Shown here piece after piece: positions 34,599 to 44,995 of a stretch of DNA of 64,000 bases. The notes under the pieces were generated by a model. That model was not told where the DNA came from, made no database searches, and saw only the letters and a list, made by a program, of their open reading frames with translations. Origin of the DNA: Pycnopodia helianthoides. Its lineage: Eukaryota; Echinodermata; Asteroidea; Forcipulatida; Asteriidae. Location: contig CM063245.1 of NCBI GenBank assembly GCA_032158295.1, forward strand, positions 4,016,700 through 4,080,699, written 5' to 3'. Position numbers and translations under genes: made by a program. Each line of letters starts with the position of its first letter. Position 1 is the first letter of the stretch.

Positions 34599-37500
34599 CT
34601 ACACGATGTCAACCAGCGCTCTGTCCAAGTACATATTTCCGTTGAACTCTGTGGAACCAGGCGGCAGTAGGGCAAGGTAGACTGGCGTATCAGCCCCTTC
34701 ATCGATTGTCTTTGTTCCCTGATGACCGCTCGTGTCTGTTTTAACAGGACCGGGGCAGCACTGCAATGAAACAACGATGTCATAAAATCAAACATGAAGA
34801 AACTGTTCAACCCCACAGGGAATAGTTTGTTTCAACCCTATATATTTCAAGATGTGGTGGTAAAGTTATTTTTACATGAAAATGGATGAATTGATCATAT
34901 ACATACCAATTGTTTTGCCAGTCCATCTCTGGAACACTGGTGGGCTGGGTTATAACCGGATCGACAACATAATTTCGAATAAAATTGTTTTCCCTCTCAA
35001 AACACTTTCCATCATTGTAATAATTTTGCTGCTTCTTTAACGAAAACAAATCCCTAGCACTTACAGCCATAATGAGTATATTATCTTGAGGCCTGTCAAT
35101 CTGGACAGCGTCTCCCAATATTTTTGTTCTAAAGATTAATCCAAATTTGAATGTTCCACATGCCGAGTTGGGCCAACCTTTACTCTGGTGATTCCCCTCC
35201 TTGGCAGCTCTGGAAAGAATAGCGGAGAAATCACAGACCCGAGTTAATTTGAATGCCAAGTGAACACTTTGAAGTGGGAAGTTACCTCAACGATCTAGTG
35301 CAGCATATCTTTCAATTTGTATCCAGGGCCGGGCATATCTGCCTAAAACCCTCCTATGCATGTACTGTACTCTTGTCAAAATGTCCCACATACAATGCGG
35401 TATGCGGACATCTATTTGAGTGTTTTTTTCTTGGGGGAGGGGGTAGAAGATTGGGGTAGAAGATTGGGGCGGAGCCTAGGGATAACTTAGGGAGTTTAAT
35501 TAATGCTTTTTAATTAGCAAATTAGTAACCCCACTTGGATTTGTGTGTGTGCTCAAATCATACCTGGACCCTCTGAAAGGTGATGGGCTTGAAAACAAAA
35601 AATAAAAATTGCTTGATTGACCCCCAGGTTAATTAAAGTTTTCCTCGTTACTATAGAAACAGCGAGGGTGCTGCCTGAGGCTGCGTAACAGGGTTGAACT
35701 GTGCATCATGATGCACCTGCTGTGCAATTTGTTAGGATGCTGTTTTATGTGATGCGTTTACTTGGCGGACCGTGTAGCAGCGGTAGCGCCCTCCGGTGAA
35801 ATGCAATGTTGGGCCCATTATGCAAGTGCTTGAACTCAATAATATAAAATTAGTGGATTACAATAACTCAAATGTGAGAGTTTGGATTTTGGCACAGTCC
35901 TGATCAGACTCACTGTCTTTACCTCCTCAAGTAAAAGAGTGAAGTTCTTGTGATATAATTTGTCCTATGAGAGAATGATATTTTATTCTGAGTCAACCCA
36001 CGTAACAATAAATCTTTCAACGAGGGTAGCCCAAATCCCATTACATTTATACACAACCGGTAGCTTCTTCAGTTTACCTCATCCTTTGAAACACATTGGG
36101 CAATGGCGATACTCTCTGCATAAGGCTGTGGGCATCCAAATTGAGGGTATGGGTTGAGGGCGTTTTCTGCATACTGTACAGCGTGTTGTTTTTGTCTTCG
36201 GGGAGGGGGAGAAGTTGAAAGGGGAGAGAGTGTGGAAGTTGAAAGTCATTGTCAATAACACATACTCACTCTACAAACTCTCTCATAAGAATGTTGACGT
36301 CCTCCTCTGTTTTGACAGCTCTGAAACGAGCTTTGTTCTCTTCACTCAGCTTATTAAAAGCTCTCAGTCCATTCATGCCAGCGATATTTACAATCCTGTA
36401 CACCCAAAAATGGTGAATGAATTTCGTTATAGCTAATTAAATATCAGGAACAGACGCCATACAGCATGGAAAACATAATTGATGCATAAATAACAAAGGG
36501 CACTAAAATCAGTTACACAGTTGGTTTATTGATTTTTCTTGATAAATGACAATTACCCCGTCCTCTCAAACAGGAAAAAACATGCCCATAAACACCACTG
36601 GGTTGAAGGAGGGCACATGCTCATTTTCTTAATTATGGGGTGGGGAAGATGGTGGTGTGATGTTACGTGGTTGTGTGTTTTCAAACTTCATAAACTTCAC
36701 ACGTAAGCTATTGCCATCAAACAGTGTTAACGGTCTATTGTAAAATCTACCGCGCGCATGTCGAAGCAATTTGAAATGTAAATCCTTAATTCAAAATCTG
36801 TGATCAACTCTCCATACCTGCCATGGGGTTTTAGTATAGGTTGAAAAGATTGGCACATGTCCAGAGTCGCACTGTAGTTCGTTGCCATTGTAACGGTTGC
36901 TTGGTTTCCAAAGGGTTCAGTGGAGGCATGCTGAACCCCCCCAAAAATAAAAAAGAAAAAAGAAAAACAAAATAGATAACTTGGGAGGAAAACTGGTTGT
37001 CCAGTAATTGAAGGAAAACTGATCTATGTTATTCGGAGTAATTTCCCCATGGAAATAACGATCTACATTGAGTTTCTACGGGAATCAGATCGGGTTTCAA
37101 AAGCTACACACTTTTTAATGAAATCATTTACAAGACGTATGAATTTTACAAAGGGGCACAACATTGTCAGTTTTCAAAAAAATGATTATATTCATTTCAT
37201 TTGGTTCTTGAATAGGGGCCTACGTTGATACAATTCATTCCTTGCTGTTCCTGTTTAAATTCGACCTCGGAGAGCCTTGCGAGTGGATTGGGTTTCCAGT
37301 CTCTACCTGATTGCGTGGTTTCCATTCGGGTTGTCCTCCCACATAAACCAAAATTAACTTTCCTAGTCGGCAGCATCCTGAATCAAGTTTATATAAATTG
37401 TGTTTCTGGTAACAATTTCCTTGAGCTCAGCAGTATTTTATCAGTAGGCCTATATTTATCACAGCGTTGAAAAAAAAATATTTTAGACTTCAGATTTTTT

Positions 37501-39949
37501 ATATAGTCTATACCAAGATGTAGTCTGTCTTTAATTTTAGGACTCTGTAGCGCTAATGCCACTAATGTATTTAGATCTCTGCGGTAGACAGTGTATTACC
37601 TTAAATGCAATCCCTGCATTATTTATCAGTATATCCAACCCTCCATAAGTTTTCTGAAGGTGTTCTCGCAGCTTAGTAACACTTCCTTCATCAGTGATGT
37701 CCAATTGGTGGAATTTAGGCTGGAGACCTTCCTGGTTGAGTTTAGCCACGGCCTCTTTACCCCTCCCTTCATCTCTTGCAGTAAGGTAGACGATTCCGTT
37801 GTCAAGCTGCTTACATAGGGTTCGCACGATGCCAAAACCAATACCTTGTTGCTACCAGTAACCTAAAAATGCAATTGTTTGTTTGGTTTTACCCACTCTC
37901 CACTTGGAAAAATTTTGAGAACCTCGTTTAGCTTGCTACATGTACTGAGTTCATTGCTTCCTACAATTACGTTAACAACTCATACAGTACTTCAAAGGGA
38001 AAACTGAAAGGGGAGGGCTAGTTCATTGGTTTGGTTTGATATCAATGTGTAGTGATTGGGTGACTACAAAAGTTAATGGCGACTGTTCTTGGATAAATTA
38101 CAGAATCTGATCACGATTATTATTAGTTCATACTTTTGTTTACCACATAGTATTCCAATTCCATGGTATTTGTAAACTCAGCTAGTATGATTTGTTTTAC
38201 ATAAATATTTCAATTTGTACGATTCTGTTTTTCAATCCAAACCGGACCTTCGTCATAGGCATAAACAAGCACAAACAAAAACATATTTATTTACAGCAAA
38301 GTAGAGAAGCAAAGAATAATGGGAAGTATCCAAAAAACAAGGAAAATTATAGCCGATCAAAGTTATTAGTTTACAAACAGTGGGGTGGCTAAGAACCGAT
38401 CTGAGTAAAGCAGTGTGAGGACAAAAAAGATGGTCAGTAAAAGAGTGGATTACTGAACCATAAAGGTGGGAACTAAATGTAGGCCTACATATTTTTACTT
38501 TCCCTACTGAGGAAAATTTCAACAAATTTTCACTGACCATGTCAGTCAAAAGTAGTAATTGTTACCTTAAAAATTGCGTTGTCTTTTGAAATACGAAACA
38601 AACAAAAACTGACGATGAAAGAGCATGTTTCACCTTACTAAAGCATAACATTGGGCGGTAACCAAATAAGGACAGACAAATTTCAAGGTACAGTGGGCAA
38701 AGTAAAGTGCGCCCTCAATATGTATAAATACCCAATGTAGTTGGGTTGTGACGAGGGGTGGTTCGGGTCGGTTGGGTGGAGGGGGAGGGGAAGGGCCGTA
38801 GGGGTAACGCCACCAACGCAGAAAAATATGGCATTTATTATATATGTACGTTGCCTCAGAACTTATATTACGTACGGCAAATGTTCCTGTCCGTCAACAG
38901 ACGAAAAATGGTGTGATCGTGGCATGCAACCGAGTGTAGGCAGTAACCACCCCTTCCCCTCCCCCTGGTGCGGGTCAAAGAAAAAATCGGACCCCGTGAA
39001 CAAGTGAATGCCATTTTTAAAGGATGACTGTTGACTGTTGTTCTTGCTGGGAATTTTGACAATATTTAAATGTTTCCATGCTATCATTGGGTTTAGCTCC
39101 ATTATTTTAGAGAATGACTTTAAAGGATGACTGTTGACTGTTGTTCTTGCTGGGAATTTTGACAATATTTAAATGTTTCCATGCTATCATTGGGTTTAGC
39201 TCCATTATTTTAGAGAATGACTTTAAAGGATGACTGTTGACTGTTGTTCTTGCTGGGAATTTTGACAATATTTAAATGTTTCCATGCTATCATTGGGTTT
39301 AGCTCCATTATTTTAGAGAATGACTTTAAAGGATGACTGTTGACTGTTGTTCTTGCTGGGAATGTTGACAATATTTAAATGTTTCCATGCTATCATTGGG
39401 TTTAGCTCCATTATTTTAGAGAATGACTTTAAAGGATGACTGTTGACTGTTGTTCTTGCTGGGAATTTTGACAATATTTAAATGTTTCCATGCTATCATT
39501 GGGTTTAGCTCCATTATTTTAGAGAAAGGTGCTTTGCAGGCCAGTGGAAAAATTATGTTTTGGTTACTGCGATGATACGGGGGGGGGGGACTCACCTACA
39601 GGTTCACACTGCGCCTATATGCTCACGTATTCAGAGACTTCGTCGACGAATTTAGTCAGAAAACATGATGTATTTGTTTATGTCGAAATGGAAAATAATA
39701 CTTCAACAACAACGCTAACAGGGACCTGTACACAGGTTGGAGTACACTTTTTATTCTGATCCAGAAACGTGCTTAGTACCGCTTTAGTATAGGATTCCGT
39801 CTTATAGCTAGAACAGTACTCAGAAGTCAGTACGATACACATGCAATTATTGAAGGATCACATTAGCAGAGAACAACCAACAATTAAACGCTGCCATTCA
39901 TTCATACCACATTAATTTTACTTACCACAGCCACTCGTAGAGGTACCAT
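34599..39949 (-). pseudogene. Carbonyl reductase copy B: full exon set but catalytic Ser and Tyr lost, one frame break
   Basis: Minus-strand exons 39926-39949, 37600-37862, 36818-36930, 36270-36395, 35065-35209 and 34599-34760 match copy A in number, phase and length except exon 2, one base shorter (a CCC run of copy A is CC near 37843). Exon 4 reads VNIAGMNG where copy A has VNVSSMNG, so the catalytic Ser is gone. Exon 5 reads NSACGTFK where copy A has SSAYGTVK, a TAT-to-TGT change of the catalytic Tyr, with the Lys kept. Exon 6 has CCPGPVKTDT in place of CCPGHVKTDM. Apart from the exon 2 base, no stop or splice loss is seen. The options are a pseudogene with a real frameshift, or a recently dead-enzyme paralogue plus a homopolymer sequencing error. 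Reduction of carbonyls by the usual SDR mechanism is not expected. Confidence 0.75.
39021..39526. repeat. 103-bp minisatellite, about 4.9 units
   Basis: Unit starts AGGATGACTGTTGACTGTTG and recurs at 39021, 39124, 39227, 39330 and 39433, a strict 103-base period with almost no variation (one G for T in the fourth unit). It lies in intron 1 of carbonyl reductase copy B. Copy A has a single related segment near 28104-28155. Confidence 0.95.
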
Positions 39950-39959
39950 AATTAATTAA

Positions 39960-40097
39960 AAAAAATATATACTTGATTACACGTTATCTGCTCGATCTTA
40001 GCGTGAAAAAGGTTCAAAATCTGGCAGGTCGACAAAAAAACTGGACACAGTCAAAACACCACGTCAATGAAACAGTCGGGTTCTACTTTTAATGTGT
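39960..40097 (-). promoter_or_regulatory. Conserved upstream block of carbonyl reductase copy B
   Basis: Counterpart of 31442-31586. The same ACTTGATTACACGTTATCTG block and the CAGTCAAAACACCACGTCAA segment are present. Similarity ends near 40097, directly before Penelope-like sequence. Copy B therefore kept its upstream sequence despite active-site loss. Confidence 0.5.
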
Positions 40098-40104
40098 ACT
40101 ATTG

Positions 40105-41640
40105 AATACTGAACGATTATTTAACGTGTATGGGTTAATACGCTATAGTGCTGATGATAATTTGCCGACGGGGCAGGATAATCTCCTTAACGCACTGGAC
40201 TTTGTTTCAATGTACACAAACTGCCCACAGAAAGAGGCAATAAACTCAGCTTGCGAAGCTTTGGAAGCGGAAGTTGGGACTGTACACCATACCAAAACCT
40301 ACAAGAAAACACATTATCACGCAGTCTCTCCTAGAAATAAATTATATGCGAATTCAATAACAATTTCTACAGACATACAATGTTGTGGCGATGGGTAGTG
40401 TATGCAGTCCTAAACAGCGGCGGCACCAGACCTGTTAAACTGGGGGGGGGCAAGAGGGGGGGGGGGCAAACAAAAGTATATAATGTACTGTATAAGCCTA
40501 CAATTCACTCTAGAAATAAGATTTTGCACTGTTTGTGCGAACTGCGTGTACAATGACTGCTTACGGTTTGGGGCAGACAATGCATTTCTATTTATAGCAA
40601 GTTTCCAAGCTTGTACAGATAAATAAATCCACATTTTATTAACATTGCCGGAGATGGAAAGTGTATTGGGCTTTTTTGATGGTGCCAGCTAATTATGATT
40701 GAAATGAAATTGAGTTTATTATTTACAGCGCAAACAACATTGTAACAAATTGTGTGCAATGGTTTGGGATTAAACTCAATTTCCGCCATCGGGGAAAAAA
40801 ACTGGGGGGGGGGGGCAAACTGGGGGGGGGGCAAAACAAATAACTGGGTGGGGCATTTGCCCCCCCCCCCCCTCCCGTGCCCCCCCCCCCCCATTAGCGC
40901 CGCCGCTGGTCCTAAAATATGTAACACCACCCTATTTGAAGAAAACAAATTATAATCATAATCCAAAACAACCCAGAGATAGACGTGGCTTATAATGCGA
41001 TGCATATATTATGATGTGTTGATAATCTACAATGGCAACAGAAACTAGGCCTTGGATTTTATTAGGATGTCAAACAATTTGCACCTGACTTTGAAAGTCA
41101 CTTTAGAGATCTCCGACAACCAAATCATCTTTCTTGATCTCGTGATTTACAAAGCCGAACCTTTTTTCCAGAAAGAAGGGAATACTCCGAGTAGCAACAG
41201 GAAAAAAAAACAGAGACACACGTTTCGATATCTTGCTCGGGATTCTGCACACCCTTGAATCTGCATTTGGCTACGTCAAGGGTGAAAGGAAGAGATACAA
41301 ACGCATTACGCACACACACACGAAATATTTTTAGATGGAGGTCGATTTATTTAAAGAAACTTGACAGAACGTGGATACAACACGGAAAAATTGACCCGCT
41401 TCACGAAATCATAACGACGACCACAGCAATTCAATGTTGAGTGCACCAACTAACATCAAAAAAGAAACGAATCCGCCTCTTGTTTTTTTACTTATTGCTT
41501 TTCTTCCCACAACAAATTCGTCAAAACACTGGCACTTGACAAAAGAGAATGATTTCCTAAAAAACCTCTTCCATGTACAACCTGTGTTGGCCTACAAAAC
41601 GACAAAACAATTCGGGCTATAGATTGCAAGATTCAACCCA
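40105..41640 (+). mobile_element. Penelope-like retroelement remnant, split by a hAT-type insertion
   Basis: Translated pieces in order resemble Penelope-type reverse transcriptase: LLNALDFVSMYTNCPQKEAI (about 40188-40250), then after the insertion RCIYYDVLIIYNG (about 40998-41036), where the active-site YxDD has become YYDV, then LDFIRMSNNLHLTLKVTLEI and IIFLDLVIYKAEPF (41053-41160), and KHWHLTKENDFLKN with QPVLAYKTTKQF (41531-41616). Several frame changes and stops separate them, so the element is dead. No endonuclease domain is recognised. It abuts the upstream end of carbonyl reductase duplicon B. Confidence 0.65.
40415..40908. mobile_element. Non-autonomous hAT-type element with 8-bp target duplication
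   Basis: The element runs from CAGCGGCGGC to GCCGCCGCTG (inverted ends) and is flanked on both sides by GTCCTAAA (40407-40414 and 40909-40916). An 8-bp duplication and CAG...CTG ends are typical of hAT transposons. The 494-bp body has long G-runs on the left and C-runs on the right, extending the inverted ends, and no transposase. It splits the Penelope-like remnant. Confidence 0.8.
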
Positions 41641-44600
41641 AGAAAGATCACTCAAAGAAATGGATGAACAGAACTTGCAAATTCTGCTTGAATTACTAAT
41701 ATAAAACAAGTGGCTCAACATAATATTATCACCGGAATTTTTTTAATTTTTTTAAATTTCAGTATGTTCTAACACTCCCCCTTCTTCCCCCTCTCTTCAA
41801 CCCCCTTTTGTCTCCCACAAAAACGACATCCAAACAGGATGTTTTATTACCAGAAACCACACAAAAGCCATACGGCATAATTTACAGCGCTTCTGCCAAT
41901 TTATCTTTTGATGGGAAAAGGGGCAAATAAACACTTGTAAACAAAAATGAGGGTCCTTTTTCAATTATACTCTTTTGATGTGGTATTCGTATTTTCTCAT
42001 GACATTAGTGTAGCTATAAGGCTGAAATTATCTCGTCTTCTATCTTACCCAAAGATTCCATAATTGGCCTTAACCTTTTGTTACATGCATCGTTTATGAG
42101 ATGCGACTAATTTTGTTGTTTTGGGGGTCTTTTTTTGACACATGATTATAGACCTAAAAATGCCCTTTGAACGGTTCCCGTAAATTCTGGTGTACTTGTT
42201 TGCTATCGCTACCGGGCAAATCACCAGATTCTTTCTTTTTTTGTCAGTGCATTAAAACAATTTGAAGCCCATGCATGGGTTTTATTTACGGGCATATAAA
42301 TTTTCCGGAACAAAATCATGGCTATGTAAGCCCATGGGCCTGTTTACTTTCTTTTAAAAATAGAAACTGAATTTGCTTTCATGCCATTTTCACAGCGAAC
42401 AGGGCACGTTATGGTTAAGAACGAAAGTGCTGTCCGCTTTTAGTGAGTAAAAAAAGTAGGATGAAGGCTGATCTTCGAACTAACGAAATGCTTGCTATTT
42501 GGACTAACGATTAAGTGATAATTTCCCCTTGGACCACAAATTCTACACACTAACTCCAGAAGAAGCTTTCAGGTTTGTCCATCTGATGCGCTCTAACACC
42601 CGCAGGATTTATTGTGACAGCTTCAGTTTTACATTTCCCCGTAGATTGGAGTTCTCCACAAGGTACACTGGGATGTCCTCTTATCTCTGCGATGCTTTCC
42701 GCCGTCTCTCGTGTACAGGGGAAACAAATTGGCGTAGGCCTAATTTTAAAGGTGCAGGTGTTTCCTGTACAGGAATGTCCAATTGTTGGTTTGAGAGAAA
42801 TGTCACTTTTCCCCCAACAAGGTTTCAATGTTGTTAAATTCTTATACTGATGCATCCGTCATTGAGTGACGGATTGAGCGCTGTATAAGAAGCCACTAAT
42901 ATAATGATAATAATTAGTATTTCTACTCTAGTAGGCCTAACCCGAAGAAAAAACAATCTTCACATGAACCTACGCTTAAAACAAAAAACTATTTTACACA
43001 AAGTAAAATGAAACTTGGATGGTGTGGTTCAAATAAGACCTCCTTCAGACGTCTTTAATTCAAGTGTATATCCAGATGTGCGAACCTATACACCAAGATG
43101 TACGTCTTGTCTTTCTCTTGCGATGCTTTGTCTTCTACAGTGAAACAATAAACTTCGTCAGGAAAGGGTCCTTCATTAAAACGACAGCCACTTTAAAGCA
43201 GTACATGCATCATGTGTTGACCCTGCAAGTCGACGCGGAACACACCTCCAATGTGTTTCCACCATTTATTTTGGAAGTCAATTCCGTTGCAGACATTTTT
43301 TACTCCCACAACGACGGAGTCGAGTGCGCTGCGCACGAAATGGGTCAAAACATTGCGAGTTTTGTTATGGTTATGTATTTGCTAATTTGAATGTGGAATT
43401 GATTTAAATTCAATGTTTATTTGTTAATATAATCAAATTGAAATTCACATAACCGAATAATTGAAAACTGTTTTTAAGAGTTGCTTGGTTACCGTATACA
43501 TTTCCAACACCTTTTGTTGTGTTGCATGGATATGCAATAACAACAAAGAAATTGTTGGTTAGCATGATACCATTAAGGGGTCTAATTAATTGTTTACAAG
43601 TCTCATTTTTTGTGACGCTGATTTGAATGGGAGGAATAACAAAATGGCTGCTGAACGAAGACGTGCACGAAGAAGTCACTGAGGTGTCATTCTTACAATG
43701 TAGTTTCATTCGCTCACGACAATGAGTATACCACTTTTCCATTCTCCAAACTGGACTTTTATTCAAGCGTTCAAAATAGTATAGCGTTTCGAATAAAGCA
43801 ATCACCAGCGTGCATTAAATAACTTTAAAATTGGAGAGTGGAGCTGATTTTTTTTCTCTCAATTGACAACCAAAAATACAGCAGCTGCTTATTTTAAAAC
43901 CAGTAAAATCGGTAAAATACCCCCTGGTGTCCTGCACTGTCCACACTTCAAACAGGGAAAAGCCGCAATGCTGCCACAGAACCAGGTGTGAGCAAGGGAT
44001 AGGCAAGATGGTCACCAGGGAGAATTCGGTCAAAATCCACCATCAGGTAGAATTTGGTGTCGTATATTATTATGTGGCCGTCCCGAAGGCAATGTTCTTA
44101 GGGTCGAGCACGCATGTCCATATACTCTCCAATTAGAGATTTCCATCGATGCAGCCCTTTTTCTCTTTTTTCCCCTACCATACAAATCAAAGCCTCAAAC
44201 TGAGGCTAGACGCGGTTAGTCTGGCCCTTGAATATAATATCGCTCTTAGTTCACGGTGACCAGCAGAGAACATAAAACATGCTGGTCACGGCAAACCATG
44301 AGATAATGTAAAGATCAGCGCAACAGTCCAGTCGTCCGAATAAGATCTTCTATATGTAATGCATTTTAAATTGACACTGAACAACTAATGGAGAGCATCC
44401 TCAAGGATCTCTCTCAATTTCACATACAGAACTTCCTCACCGCCAGCGGCACTCCACTCTGATGGAAACGCAATGGGTCGACTCAATAGATGAAGGGACG
44501 ACCACCATTAGTATCTTTAACAAACACACAGACCAATTTCTTAGCTACCATGGCAACATGGCAAACCCAATCTAAATAGAAGCCTATCCTTTATCAAAGT

Positions 44601-44805
44601 AGGAACCCCATCAAGCAAGAATTACTCTGTATGTTGTGTAAAAAGGGACCGATTTGTTAAGACACTCTATTCCGATGTGTCCCAACACAATCATTGTATA
44701 CAGCATTTCACCCACTTGGCGCCATTGGTTCATTTTGAGCTTATGTTGAAGCAAGGAGGTAACATTTCTACCTCAATGGTGGAAGCATCTCAAGACAGAC
44801 AAAGA
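41641..44805. other. Gene-poor region, no gene recognised
   Basis: At 41905-41965 the words GGGAAAAGGGGCAAATAA and CAAAAATGAGGGTCCTTTTT match the tandem block at 32493-33873, so that block is part of a dispersed repeat. An open frame at 43064-43390 (+, 108 codons) has mixed composition and no family I recognise. At 44508-44585 a short RT-like reading (TTISIFNKHTDQFLSYH) hints at another retroelement scrap but is too short to call. Confidence 0.35.
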
Positions 44806-44995
44806 GCAAGTTCGGGTGGGCGACTAGAGTGATGATTAGACTTACTAGAAACCATAGAGCACAGGTAGATCGACTAGCTCGATCATGCACTGGAGCATGG
44901 TCGATCTAGTCAATTCTAGTCAAGAGCTACGTCACTCGCTGTCACACTGTTTCTGGTTAATAGTCTAGTCACTCTAGTCGCCCACCCGAACTTGC
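44806..44995. mobile_element. 190-bp fold-back MITE with perfect 27-bp inverted ends
   Basis: The first 27 bases (44806-44832, starting GCAAGTTCGGGTGGGCGA) are the exact reverse complement of the last 27 (44969-44995). The centre has a further imperfect palindrome (GTAGATCGACTAGCTCGATC facing GGTCGATCTAGTC). It can fold almost entirely into one hairpin and has no reading frame. Confidence 0.85.

Noticed and set aside
44500..44800. Possible second reverse-transcriptase scrap (TTISIFNKHTDQFLSYH)
   Set aside because: Only a short stretch resembles the HTDQYL region of Penelope or DIRS elements; the surroundings do not continue the match.
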